From Kaistella chaponensis (lineage in GTDB: Bacteria > Bacteroidota > Bacteroidia > Flavobacteriales > Weeksellaceae): a stretch of 64,000 nucleotides of DNA. Both the position numbers and the translations under genes were made by a program. Location of the stretch: contig NZ_FTOI01000010.1 in assembly GCF_900156725.1 (NCBI RefSeq), positions 62,001-126,000 on the forward strand, in the 5' to 3' direction. Positions 34,597-43,579 of the stretch are shown piece after piece (position 1 is the stretch's first letter; each line of letters begins with the position of its first letter). The notes under the pieces are model-generated. The model ran no database searches. It saw nothing but the letters and a program-made list of their open reading frames with translations, and was not told where the DNA came from.

Positions 34597-35679
34597 ATGA
34601 AACTGAAAATAACATCCTTGCTATTATTGCTTGCTTTTACCGCTGCTTGTAAGACAGACCGCAATTCTTCACCAGTTGATGACAACAATCCGGTAACGGA
34701 AGCTATGTACTTCCCTCCGCTCTCCGGAAATGATTGGCAAACAAAATCCATCTCAAGTTTGAATTGGAATGCTGGAAAAGTTCAGGATTTATTGGATTAT
34801 CTTCAGCTGAAAAATACCAAAAGTTTCATGATTTTGCAAAATGGAAAAATCGTGATGGAAAATTATTTCGACGGACATACCGCTACTTCTCCGTGGTATT
34901 GGGCAAGTGCAGGAAAAACACTCACCTCTACTGTTACAGGAATTGCAGCACAAGAAGGTTATATCAACATCAACAATAAAGTTTCTACTTATATCGGAAA
35001 TGGTTGGACGAGCGCACCTTTAGCAAAAGAAAATCTCATTACCTGCAAAAATCTTTTAACCATGACTTCAGGTTTAGACGATACTTTGGGTGATGATGTT
35101 TCACCAGCAAACCTAAAATATAAAGCCGATGCAGGAAAAAGATGGGCGTATCACAATGTTTTTGTGAAATTACAAGATGTGGTTTCGCAAGCGACTGGAA
35201 AAACTTGGGACGACTATTTCAGCACCCGATTAAAAAATAAAATTGGAATGAGCGGATCTTGGATTCTCGCAGACAATAATGTGGTTTATTGGAGTACCAC
35301 AAGAAGTATGGCGCGTTTTGGATTATTGGCTTTGAACAATGGAAATTGGGACGGTGCAACAATTATTAATCCAACTTTTTTTCAAGAAGCAACCAATAGT
35401 TCGCAAACCATCAATAATTCTTACGGCTATTTATGGTGGTTGAATGGCAAAACCAGTTATCATCTCCCACAATCTCAGTTTGAATTTCCGGGTTCACTTA
35501 TTCCGAGTGCGCCGAAAGATATGTATTGTGCATTAGGAAAAAATGACCAGAAAATATATGTTGTTCCCAGTAAAAAATTGGTAGTCATTAGAATGGGAAA
35601 TGCCGCAGATAACGCAAATGCTGCGCTTTCAGATTTTGACGATGTTTTATGGCAAAAAATAAATGCGGTGATCAACTAA
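34597..35679 (+). CDS. serine hydrolase of the beta-lactamase/PBP-like family, lipoprotein
   Basis: 360 aa. A lipobox ends at C18 (LLAFTAAC). The active-site S104-x-x-K107 lies in WASAGKTLTSTVTG and the second motif Y185-H-N187 follows, as in class C beta-lactamases and related esterases. A third motif of the HxG/KTG type is not obvious; the phrase SAPKDMYCALGKNDQKIYVVP takes that place. It should act in the periplasm or on the surface as a peptidase or esterase. Resistance to beta-lactams is not implied. Confidence 0.85.
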   Translation: MKLKITSLLLLLAFTAACKTDRNSSPVDDNNPVTEAMYFPPLSGNDWQTKSISSLNWNAGKVQDLLDYLQLKNTKSFMILQNGKIVMENYFDGHTATSPWYWASAGKTLTSTVTGIAAQEGYININNKVSTYIGNGWTSAPLAKENLITCKNLLTMTSGLDDTLGDDVSPANLKYKADAGKRWAYHNVFVKLQDVVSQATGKTWDDYFSTRLKNKIGMSGSWILADNNVVYWSTTRSMARFGLLALNNGNWDGATIINPTFFQEATNSSQTINNSYGYLWWLNGKTSYHLPQSQFEFPGSLIPSAPKDMYCALGKNDQKIYVVPSKKLVVIRMGNAADNANAALSDFDDVLWQKINAVIN

Positions 35680-35730
35680 GAAAATTGTTCACCTTATCAT
35701 TGTCAGATTCACCTCTCCATAAATAAGAAA

Positions 35731-36624
35731 TCAGGAAGGTTTTTCGATGAGTATTGAAATACATGTTCCGGTATTTTCTTTTGAATTCACGATGATTTCT
35801 GGATTGATGGCTTTTGAAAGATCTCGAATAAGATGCATTCCTAAGCCGCTTTTAATTCCGATTGAAACATTTTCATCAAACAAAGCCCGGAATTTTTCAG
35901 GAGCAGCGCCTTTTCCATTATCAGTTATAGACAGTTCTACGAATTTTTTTTGAGCGACCGCTTTCCAGATGATGGTCGGATTTTCTATTTTTTCTAAAAT
36001 TTTCAGCGCGTTATTGGTGAGATTTCTCGTCAGCGTTTTTAGATATTCTTTATCGGTAAAGATTTGCAGATTATCTGGATTTTCAAATGAAATGTGAACG
36101 CGATCTTCCCATCCAAAATTTTCTTTAATGTCCTCAAAAACCTCATCTACGAAAATCAATTTTTTCTCGGGTTGAAAGTGATCCATTTGACCTTTGCTCC
36201 ACAATAAAAGATCTTCCATCTGAACCAAAAGATTTTCTGCAGACTTAAAAGTTTGATTTTCCAGGCGGTTTTTTGTTTCCTCGTCTAGAAGTTCTGGTGC
36301 TTCTTTTTTGAGTTTTAAAAAATGGATCAAACCCACCACTGGACTTCGAAGATCGTGGTTTAAAATTCCGAAAAAACGCATTTTTGTTTTGTTCGCATTT
36401 TCTAATTCCGCATTTAAATGATGCAATATGATGTTGATCTTCTTTCGGAAGACTGAAATTGATAAAATGTCTGCGGTAAAACTGCCGCCTATTGATGAGA
36501 CCCAAAAAAATTCTTCTGCAATAACGACAGGATCGAATAAATAATCCACATTGGGGTACAAACTAATAACTAAAAGGAGTCTGCAAAGGCTCTTTTTTTT
36601 TATCAACTCATTATTCGGCTTCAT
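35731..36624 (-). CDS. sensor histidine kinase, probably missing its N-terminal sensor part
   Basis: 297 aa with the phosphoacceptor H90 in FFGILNHDLRSP, N box NLTNNALKIL, G1 DNGKGAAPEKF and G2 GLGMHLIRDL. Only 60 poorly structured residues precede the signalling helix, whereas related flavobacterial kinases have a long TPR or membrane sensor there. The start lies 29 bp from the 21-bp array at 36653, and an array expansion may have replaced the 5' part. It could still be a soluble kinase. No response regulator is adjacent. Confidence 0.7.
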   Translation of the reverse strand: MKPNNELIKKKSLCRLLLVISLYPNVDYLFDPVVIAEEFFWVSSIGGSFTADILSISVFRKKINIILHHLNAELENANKTKMRFFGILNHDLRSPVVGLIHFLKLKKEAPELLDEETKNRLENQTFKSAENLLVQMEDLLLWSKGQMDHFQPEKKLIFVDEVFEDIKENFGWEDRVHISFENPDNLQIFTDKEYLKTLTRNLTNNALKILEKIENPTIIWKAVAQKKFVELSITDNGKGAAPEKFRALFDENVSIGIKSGLGMHLIRDLSKAINPEIIVNSKENTGTCISILIEKPS

Positions 36625-36652
36625 CTTCTATGACCTTCTGAACCTAAAATTT

Positions 36653-36855
36653 GGGGTTAAAGACCAGAAATTTGTGGTTCCAAACCGTAATGACGGGGTT
36701 CAGAACCGGAAATTTGCGGTTCCGAACCGTGATGTCGGGGTTCCAAACCGCAACGACGGGGTTCAAGACCGGGAATTTGTGGTTCCGAACCGTGATGGCA
36801 GGGTTCCAAACCGCAACGACGGGGGTTTAAGACCGGAAATTTGCGGTTCTAAACC
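36653..36855 (+). repeat. 21-bp tandem array with three alternating unit types
   Basis: Units start at 36653, 36674, 36695, 36716, 36737, 36758, 36779, 36800 and 36821, with a partial one at 36843; the unit at 36821 is 22 bp. Each begins GGGGTT or GYGGTTC and has ACC(G) in the middle. Types ending in AAATTT, GTNATG-C and GCAACGAC alternate, giving partial 63-bp periods. The core GGTTCNNAACCG is itself an inverted repeat. The plus frame reads as heptads such as V-P-N-R-N-D-G. It fills most of the gap between the histidine kinase and uvrD. Confidence 0.85.
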
Positions 36856-36908
36856 ATAAAAATGTCTAATAAAATGAAGAAGAATACTCTTTCTGTAAGG
36901 AGACAGAA

Positions 36909-39236
36909 TTAAATCTTCGTCAGTTTCGCGAATTTCAGAATCAAATTCTTTTCGCCTTCATGTTGAAATTTCACTTTCGCTTTGATGTTCTGCGCATCTG
37001 TTCCATCCAGAAAAATTACTTCTCCCACCCCGAAACGGTCATGACGAACTTTGTCGCCCACTTCAATATCTTGGGAAGAATTTCCACTTGGATTAATAAT
37101 TCTTGCTGTTGCGACGGGTTTTAAATTTTGTGGAACCTCCAATGGCTCATTTCGCTGAATGGTTTTCTTTTCTTCTTTCTTTTTATAGAATCTCGGTTCG
37201 CTCGGTAGATCATCAAAAATGTTAGAAGTGATCCCAGAATGGTTGACAAATCTGCTTTCGATCGCGGGATTTATAAATTCTAAATACTGCGCATCGACTT
37301 CACTTAAAAATCTCGAAGGTTCCGCATCTGTAATTTTCCCCCACTGAAATCTTTGAATGGCATAGGTGAAAAATGCCTGTTTTTCGGCTCTCGTTAAAGC
37401 CACGTAAAACAACCGCCGTTCCTCCTCTACTTCTTCTCTGGTTGACGAACTCATAAAACTTGGAAACAAATTTTCTTCTAAACCCACCAAATGTACGATC
37501 GGAAATTCCAAACCTTTTGAAAGGTGAATCGTCATTAATGAAACTTGGTCGCCGTCTTCATTTTTGTCGGTTTGTGTATCTGCAGAAAGCGCAATATTTT
37601 CTAAAAAATTAGAAAGAGAGGCGTCGCCATCTTCCAACTGAATTTGTTCTTCCAAAAATCCCTGCATGGAATTCATCAATTCCTGCACATTTTCCAGGCG
37701 CGAAATACCTTCCGGTGTTTGGTCATCTTTCAGAAACTTGATGAGACCACTTCTCTTGGCAACTTCCATCGTGACGCTGTACACGTTTTCGGTTTTCAGC
37801 ATCACCTGAAATGCTTTGATCATGCCCCAAAAATCAGAAAGTTTGGTAATGATTCCGTTGTTTAAACTCATTCTTGGCGCATAAAATCCAAGATTATCTA
37901 AAACCTGAGTAACGGGAATATTTTGAGAATCTGCAAAAACGATGAGTTTATTTTGAGTCGTTTCACCAATTCCACGTGCGGGATAATTGATAATTCTCGT
38001 TAAAGCTTCGCTATCATTCTCATTCACCAAAAGCCGAAGATATGCAATGAGATCTTTTACTTCTTTCCTTTGATAAAAAGACAATCCGCCGAAAACCCGA
38101 TAAGGAATATTTTTTCTTCTTAATGCATCCTCAAAGGCTCTGGTTTGCGAATTGGTTCGGTATAAAATGGCAAAATCGGTGAATTTCCGCTGTGCAGAAT
38201 TGTGCATTTCCCAAATATTGGAGGCGACGAAATTTGCTTCATCGGCATCAGAAAGAGATCGATAGACTTTTATTTTTTCGCCTTCTTCATTTTCACTAAA
38301 AACATTTTTCTTAAACTGCTGTACGTTTTTAGAAATCACCACATTTGACGCATTCACAATATTCTGCGTGGATCGGTAATTCTGTTCCAGGGAAACCGTT
38401 TTAGCGTCGGCATAATCTTTTTTAAAGTTGAGAATATTCAAAATATTCGCACCCCGAAAAGAGTAAATCGATTGGGCATCATCACCTACAACACAGATGT
38501 TTTCAAATTTGGACGCCAAAGCTTTTACAATTAAATACTGGGAATGGTTTGTATCTTGGTACTCATCTACCAAAATATAGCGGAACCGATCCTGATATTT
38601 CGCCAAAACTTCGGGAAAACGCGTTAATAATTCGTTGGTTTTTAAGAGTAAATCATCGAAATCCATTGCACCGTTTCGGAAACAAACCTCCACATATTTC
38701 TGGTAGATTACACCGATTTGCTTCATGTTTGCTCGTTCATCCGCTTCGATTAATTCGGGATTATTGAAGTATGCTTTTACGGTGATCAGATTATTTTTAT
38801 AATTCGAAATTCTTGCCTGAACTTTTTTAGGCTTGTACAAATCAGCATCAATATTGAGTTCCTTCAATACTTTTCTGATGACATTTAAAGAATCCTGAGA
38901 ATCATAAATTGTAAAATTGGACGGAAATCCCAAATAATGCGCTTCGCTTCTTAAGATTCTTGCAAAAACTGAGTGAAAAGTCCCCATCCAAAGACTTCTG
39001 GCTTCACTGTCACCTACTACTTTTGCAATCCGAACTTTCATTTCTTTTGCAGCTTTATTGGTAAAAGTAAGTGCTAAAATATTGAAAGGATCAACAAGAT
39101 TGGTGATTAAATGTGCGATGCGCATGGTGAGAACGCGCGTTTTTCCGGAACCTGCTCCTGCAAGAACCATGAGTGGTCCTTCTAATGTAGTTACGGCTTC
39201 AAACTGTGCTTCATTTAATCCTTTTAAGTAATCCAT
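36909..39236 (-). CDS. uvrD: UvrD/PcrA-type ATP-dependent DNA helicase
   Basis: 775 aa, the usual size. Motif Q and I (LNEAQFEAV, LAGAGSGKT at 26-33), motif II VDEYQDTN, motif III GDDAQSIYSFRGA, motif IV/V NYRSTQNI and LMTIHLSKGLEFP, and motif VI VALTRAEK are all present. The C-terminus (VGDKVRHDRFGVGEVIFLDG) is the Tudor-like domain of PcrA that contacts RNA polymerase. It acts in DNA repair and replication. A -7 box lies at 39257-39264. Confidence 0.95.
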   Translation of the reverse strand: MDYLKGLNEAQFEAVTTLEGPLMVLAGAGSGKTRVLTMRIAHLITNLVDPFNILALTFTNKAAKEMKVRIAKVVGDSEARSLWMGTFHSVFARILRSEAHYLGFPSNFTIYDSQDSLNVIRKVLKELNIDADLYKPKKVQARISNYKNNLITVKAYFNNPELIEADERANMKQIGVIYQKYVEVCFRNGAMDFDDLLLKTNELLTRFPEVLAKYQDRFRYILVDEYQDTNHSQYLIVKALASKFENICVVGDDAQSIYSFRGANILNILNFKKDYADAKTVSLEQNYRSTQNIVNASNVVISKNVQQFKKNVFSENEEGEKIKVYRSLSDADEANFVASNIWEMHNSAQRKFTDFAILYRTNSQTRAFEDALRRKNIPYRVFGGLSFYQRKEVKDLIAYLRLLVNENDSEALTRIINYPARGIGETTQNKLIVFADSQNIPVTQVLDNLGFYAPRMSLNNGIITKLSDFWGMIKAFQVMLKTENVYSVTMEVAKRSGLIKFLKDDQTPEGISRLENVQELMNSMQGFLEEQIQLEDGDASLSNFLENIALSADTQTDKNEDGDQVSLMTIHLSKGLEFPIVHLVGLEENLFPSFMSSSTREEVEEERRLFYVALTRAEKQAFFTYAIQRFQWGKITDAEPSRFLSEVDAQYLEFINPAIESRFVNHSGITSNIFDDLPSEPRFYKKKEEKKTIQRNEPLEVPQNLKPVATARIINPSGNSSQDIEVGDKVRHDRFGVGEVIFLDGTDAQNIKAKVKFQHEGEKNLILKFAKLTKI

Positions 39237-39256
39237 TCGTATCTTTAATTGAGGCT

Positions 39257-39264
39257 CAAATTTA
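39257..39264 (-). promoter_or_regulatory. -7 element TAAATTTG of uvrD
   Basis: On the minus strand the box matches TAnnTTTG exactly and predicts a start point near 39250, about 14 bases before the ATG. Confidence 0.6.
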
Positions 39265-39400
39265 CGGAAAAATTTAAAGAAAAGGCGAGCAAAATAAGTA
39301 TTGAAGAATAGTCATCATTAAAGAAAATTAATAAGAGAACCGAAAAAAGAAGGCACAATTCTTGTAAATATCTCAACAATTACAAAAAAATCAAGAAACC

Positions 39401-39661
39401 ATGTCTGAAAATATACTCACCATAGAAGATCTAAAATTTTTAGAAATTCTTCACTCGCAATTCGGCTTAAATTGTTTAAGGTTGGATGAAAATGGAATTA
39501 AAACCAATGAAAATTCTAAAATCGCAACCGAAATGGAAAATAATTCCTTCAACGATATTGATCAACTCACCGAAATAACGAAGAAATTAAAATTCAGGTT
39601 GGATTCTAATTTCCAACTCCATTTCTCAAACGGTTTTAATTTTGAGGTGAAACGCATTTAA
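39401..39661 (+). CDS. small hypothetical protein
   Basis: 86 aa with helical first half (ILTIEDLKFLEILHSQFGL) and acidic, Asn-rich middle. No family recognised, no signal peptide. It is flanked by its own terminator (39673-39708) and starts 160 bp from the divergent uvrD start. Codon composition is like neighbouring genes. Reading-frame status is fairly likely, function unknown. Confidence 0.55.
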   Translation: MSENILTIEDLKFLEILHSQFGLNCLRLDENGIKTNENSKIATEMENNSFNDIDQLTEITKKLKFRLDSNFQLHFSNGFNFEVKRI

Positions 39662-39672
39662 AATTTTAAGAA

Positions 39673-39708
39673 AAAAAAAGACAAACTGAGGAGCTTGTCT
39701 TTTTTGTT
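39673..39708. terminator. bidirectional terminator between the small ORF and the response regulator
   Basis: AAAAAAGACAA and TTGTCTTTTTT pair around ACTGAGGAGC, with A and T tracts on both sides, so it can serve both convergent genes. Confidence 0.75.
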
Positions 39709-39709
39709 T

Positions 39710-40075
39710 TTAGGCGATGAGTTGATGCAGTTTATTCACCACATCATCGATTTCAAAGGGTTTTGCAATAAAAGCATTGGCTCCAGATTGCAAAGCTGTA
39801 TTTTCTAATCCACGACTTGCAGACATGATGATTACGGGAATATTTTTCGTGCGTTCGTTTGATTTTAATTGTTTGCAGATATCTCTTCCATCTTCTCCAC
39901 ACAACCACATATCTAGAAGAATAAGATTCGGTTTGTTTTCTGTTTCGATTAACCGGAAAATTTCTGAACCACGCATGAAGGTATTCACTTCAAAACCTTC
40001 AAAATCCAGCATTGTTCCTAAAGAATCTAGAATTGCAACATCATCATCAACGATGACTATTTTCTTTGAATTCAT
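39710..40075 (-). CDS. single-domain response regulator (CheY-like)
   Basis: 121 aa, a receiver domain alone. Acidic pocket D10-D12, phosphoacceptor D55 in LILLDMWLCG, S85 and K105 (IAKPF) are all in place. It lacks an output domain and starts 17 bp after the PAS kinase stop, so the two are one unit; it may pass the signal to another protein. Confidence 0.9.
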   Translation of the reverse strand: MNSKKIVIVDDDVAILDSLGTMLDFEGFEVNTFMRGSEIFRLIETENKPNLILLDMWLCGEDGRDICKQLKSNERTKNIPVIIMSASRGLENTALQSGANAFIAKPFEIDDVVNKLHQLIA

Positions 40076-40091
40076 TTTTTTTTACTTTTTA

Positions 40092-41936
40092 TTATTCAAC
40101 AGCAGGTAAGGTGAAACAAAAGGTAGATCCTTTTCCCAAAATACTGTTTACCCATATTTTTCCGTGCGATCTTTCTACAATTTGGGAAGAAATAAATAAT
40201 CCCAAACCTAATCCAGGAAAAGTGGTCTGTTCATCGCCACTTACGCGATAATATTGTTCAAATACCTTATCTTTTTTGTCTTCAGGCATTCCAATTCCGA
40301 AATCTTGAACTGAAAACTGAACATTCTCTTCAACCCTTTCAACTCTTACAATAATCTTGTCTGTATTCGGTGAATACTTGATTGCATTAGAAATAAAATT
40401 GGTAATAACCTGACTTACACGATCCCTATCTGCAAAAACCATACCTACTTTTTGCGAGTGGATTTCAATTTCAAAAACAGTGGACATTTGTTGTTCTTCA
40501 ACAGTTTCTAGGACTAATTTTTCAAAATCAAAAGAAACTTCATTCAAATAAATTTTTCCCGCATTAATTTTCGTCACATCCAATAAATCACCAATCAATG
40601 ATGTTAGTTTGATGATTTGCACATCCATTTTTTTTGCAAATTTTGCATTTTTTTCATCGCCGGTTTTACGCAACATTCGTTCTAAAACCTGCGCGTATAA
40701 TTTAAGCGAAGTGAGTGGTGTCTTCAATTCATGACTTGCAATTCCGAGAAACGTATCTTTTTGTGCCGCCAAAGTTTTAAATTCATCAATATTGGTGCTT
40801 GTTCCAATCCATTGTTTAATGTTCCCATCATCATCCAAAACAGGAGTTGCTCTGTTGAGAAACCACATGTATCTATCATTTACGGCATCGTAAAATCTAA
40901 ATTCTAATTCAAAAAACACTTTATCTAAGGCTGATTTATTCCACACTCTTTTTAAAGTGGCAAAATCATCGGGATGAATAATTTTAGAAAAATCGAAATT
41001 GGTAATATCATTTTTAGCAACATTCAAAAATTTCAACATATTTTCGTTGAAGTATTGTATCTGATTATCTTTATCTGTCGTCCAAACAATTTGTGGCATT
41101 GCTTCTGCAAGAGCGCGGTATTCCTTTGCGCTATTTTGTGCTTTTAAGCGCTCATTAACCAATTCTGTAACATTCACTGCTACATTTAAAATTGCATAAA
41201 TCTCCCCATTCACGTCGCGAATAGGTCGGTAAGAAAAACTATAGTAAAAAGTTTGGAGTTCCCCATCTACAACTAAATCTACTTTGTCTTCTTTTGCGAA
41301 ATAAGGTTCTCCGGTTCGAAAAATATCTTGAAGGATCTGAATAAAAGGTTGTCCTTGTAATTCGGGGATTGCTTTTTCTAATGTTTGACCAATAACTGAT
41401 CTGGATTTCCCCCAAGATTTGAGCATTTGATCATTTGCAAACTCGATAACCAAATCTTCTCCTCTATAAATAGCGGTTGAATAATCTGAAATTTCTGTAA
41501 GACCCTTAAAACGCAGCTCATTTTCCTGCAATTTCTGCTCGCTCAAAACTTGGTCTGTAACATTAATTGCAACTACCGAAACTCCCACAATTTCCTGATC
41601 TGCGCGAACGGCAGCATAAATAAAATCAAAATAGTAGGTTATCAAGACCCCATCTTTTTCTAACAAAGCTTTCACTTTATTTCCTTTAATGGTTTTTCCG
41701 GTTTCAAAAACTTCTTTTAAAAACGCGGGAAATTCTTGATCTGCAATCTCTGGCAAAGCCTCTAAAACAGGCATTCCTATAACATGATCACCTTTTCCCC
41801 AATATTCCAAGACCTGCGTATTTGCATTGGCGATGATGTGGGTTTCTCCCATTAAAATTGCAAGTCCGACCGGTGCCTGACTAAAAAGTGAAGTAAGCAG
41901 TTCCAAACTTATGTTGGTCTCCAAAAATTTTTTCAT
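40092..41936 (-). CDS. multi-PAS sensor histidine kinase
   Basis: About 614 aa from the ATG at 41936 (the frame runs further upstream, but the added residues are hydrophobic and unlike a PAS start). Three PAS domains follow each other (FSQAPVGLAILMGETHIIAN; then TAIYRGEDLVIEFANDQML; then PQIVWTTDKDNQIQYFNENM), then a HisKA domain with FLGIASHELKTPL, N box NFISNAIKYSP, G1 DFGIGMPEDK and G2 GLGLGLF. No membrane helix is seen, so it is a cytoplasmic sensor. It is paired with the receiver protein downstream. Confidence 0.88.
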   Translation of the reverse strand: MKKFLETNISLELLTSLFSQAPVGLAILMGETHIIANANTQVLEYWGKGDHVIGMPVLEALPEIADQEFPAFLKEVFETGKTIKGNKVKALLEKDGVLITYYFDFIYAAVRADQEIVGVSVVAINVTDQVLSEQKLQENELRFKGLTEISDYSTAIYRGEDLVIEFANDQMLKSWGKSRSVIGQTLEKAIPELQGQPFIQILQDIFRTGEPYFAKEDKVDLVVDGELQTFYYSFSYRPIRDVNGEIYAILNVAVNVTELVNERLKAQNSAKEYRALAEAMPQIVWTTDKDNQIQYFNENMLKFLNVAKNDITNFDFSKIIHPDDFATLKRVWNKSALDKVFFELEFRFYDAVNDRYMWFLNRATPVLDDDGNIKQWIGTSTNIDEFKTLAAQKDTFLGIASHELKTPLTSLKLYAQVLERMLRKTGDEKNAKFAKKMDVQIIKLTSLIGDLLDVTKINAGKIYLNEVSFDFEKLVLETVEEQQMSTVFEIEIHSQKVGMVFADRDRVSQVITNFISNAIKYSPNTDKIIVRVERVEENVQFSVQDFGIGMPEDKKDKVFEQYYRVSGDEQTTFPGLGLGLFISSQIVERSHGKIWVNSILGKGSTFCFTLPAVE

Positions 41937-42094
41937 AAGCACGAATTTAAAAAAAATTATGTTAAATAGCACATAAAATTTATCCCTCACCCACTCAAAT
42001 AAAATATTAATAAATTTAAAGAAAAGATTTAGAATATTATTCAAATATTCTTCGTCGATGCTCACATAAGTTATAAATATTTAAAAATAATGAT

Positions 42095-42102
42095 TATATT
42101 TG
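42095..42102 (+). promoter_or_regulatory. -7 element TATATTTG of secG
   Basis: Exact TAnnTTTG match, 26 bp before the secG ATG. Confidence 0.65.
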
Positions 42103-42127
42103 CACTTCGAAAACTTTGAAATAAAAA

Positions 42128-42481
42128 ATGGACACAATATTTACCTTATTCATGATCCTTATCATGATTGCGAGTATCTTACTCATCATTATTGTAATGG
42201 CACAAAACCCAAAAGGAGGTGGTCTTTCAGGAACTTTTGGTGGAACTTCTTCGGCGCAGTTTGGTGTGCAAAGAACGAATGATTTTATGGAGAAAGCGAC
42301 CTGGATTTTAGGTGCAAGTATCATTGTTCTCATTTTATTAAGTGTAATTTTGACTGCAAAACCTAGTTCACGCTTGCAACAAGCTCCAGCGAAAAAAGAA
42401 GCTCCGGCTCCGCAAACCGCTCCTGGAACTAACAGTACAACTACAGCTCCTATTAAAGCTCCACTTCCAGCAGGAAACTAA
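42128..42481 (+). CDS. secG: preprotein translocase subunit SecG
   Basis: 117 aa with two membrane helices (about 4-26 and 58-78) joined by the conserved loop MAQNPKGGGLSGTFGG. The C-terminal tail is rich in Ala, Pro and Thr, common in Bacteroidetes SecG. It helps SecYE move proteins across the inner membrane. Stand-alone gene with its own promoter and terminator. Confidence 0.93.
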   Translation: MDTIFTLFMILIMIASILLIIIVMAQNPKGGGLSGTFGGTSSAQFGVQRTNDFMEKATWILGASIIVLILLSVILTAKPSSRLQQAPAKKEAPAPQTAPGTNSTTTAPIKAPLPAGN

Positions 42482-42505
42482 GAGGATTTTAAAAATAAAA
42501 ATTAT

Positions 42506-42538
42506 AAACGGTTTGGAAATTTTCTAAGCCGTTTTTTT
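42506..42538 (+). terminator. terminator after secG
   Basis: AAACGGTTTGG and CTAAGCCGTTT pair with wobbles and are followed by TTTTTTTAT. Confidence 0.7.
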
Positions 42539-42544
42539 ATGTCT

Positions 42545-43579
42545 TTAAATGAACTTTTTTTCGGCAATATTCCAATAATCTTCTTGATGTTTAACAAACA
42601 AACAAGAAATGAAACTATCTAGAGACATTTTTTCAAGAATATCTGCATCTATGTTTTGAAAAGGAGTCTGAAAAAACGCTTCATTAATAAAAAGATTATT
42701 GCGGTCTAAAATATGAATGTTTTCTGAACTATAGAAAGGATAATTCTGAATATCTGAATTGGTGGTCAATATTTTTTTTCCGGCTGCCAAAGCTTCAAAA
42801 GTCCTCATACTAATCCCCTTCTGAAAAGGTTTATTGATATCTAAGACTGCAAAAGAATTTTTGTATATCTCGGCGATTTCCGCGTGACTCAATTTTTGAA
42901 AACTCAGTTTCTTATGATCAAATTCCTGCAGATTTTTATCGAAAATTTTCTTTAAAAAAAAAGTAAGTTTGCTCGGTGCATAATAATAAAAATAGGATTT
43001 CAGTTTTAATTGATCGCACAATTCACGAATCTTCTGACCGATCAAATACCGGTCTGTATGAGCACTTCCAATGAAAACTACCTCATATTTTCTTCGATCT
43101 AAATGATCAGAGGAATCAGCGTACTCATTTAAAAAAAATAGTGGTCGAAAGTAGAGCTTATATTGCAGCGCATCTGCAGGTTCAAAAGTGAAATTTAAAT
43201 CAAAATAGAGATACAATTGAAGAAATCTCGGATATTCTTGAACGCTATCGTAGGAATAAAAAATCATTTTAGCGCTTGGATTTCTTTCCCTAAAATCCTC
43301 CAAAAAAAAGAACGGAATTGTTTCGCCTTTGATAAGTAGAAGAAAATCGTATTTTTTATCAATTATTTCCTCGGATATTTTCCGGTAATAACGGTTGATT
43401 TTTTTTTGGTAAAACTTTCTTCTAACACGGATAATTCCTTTCGTAAAAATAGAATCCGACGGTCTTTCGTTGTAAAAATCTACTTCGGCTCCCAATTCCA
43501 AAAGCTTTTGGGTGATCGCTTTTTCGTAACCAAAAAAATTGGCAGATAAGAATAGTATTTTTTTACCGACTAAATTCAT
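42545..43579 (-). CDS. glycosyltransferase (CgeB-like, GT1-type fold)
   Basis: 344 aa. The N-terminus KILFLSANFFGYEKAITQKL and the C-terminal phrase GISMRTFEALAAGKKILTTN (about 267-286) are those of CgeB-like spore/capsule glycosyltransferases with the two Rossmann lobes. It probably adds a sugar to a surface glycan. Its ATG overlaps the epimerase stop by 4 bp, so it is the last gene of a four-gene polysaccharide operon. Confidence 0.75.
   Translation of the reverse strand: MNLVGKKILFLSANFFGYEKAITQKLLELGAEVDFYNERPSDSIFTKGIIRVRRKFYQKKINRYYRKISEEIIDKKYDFLLLIKGETIPFFFLEDFRERNPSAKMIFYSYDSVQEYPRFLQLYLYFDLNFTFEPADALQYKLYFRPLFFLNEYADSSDHLDRRKYEVVFIGSAHTDRYLIGQKIRELCDQLKLKSYFYYYAPSKLTFFLKKIFDKNLQEFDHKKLSFQKLSHAEIAEIYKNSFAVLDINKPFQKGISMRTFEALAAGKKILTTNSDIQNYPFYSSENIHILDRNNLFINEAFFQTPFQNIDADILEKMSLDSFISCLFVKHQEDYWNIAEKKFI

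Noticed and set aside
34597-35679. Beta-lactam resistance gene
   Set aside because: Only the S-x-x-K and Y-x-N motifs are shared; the third motif is missing and the general family includes many esterases and peptidases.
32911-36855. CRISPR array
   Set aside because: The two arrays are head-to-tail repeats with no unique spacers and no cas genes near.
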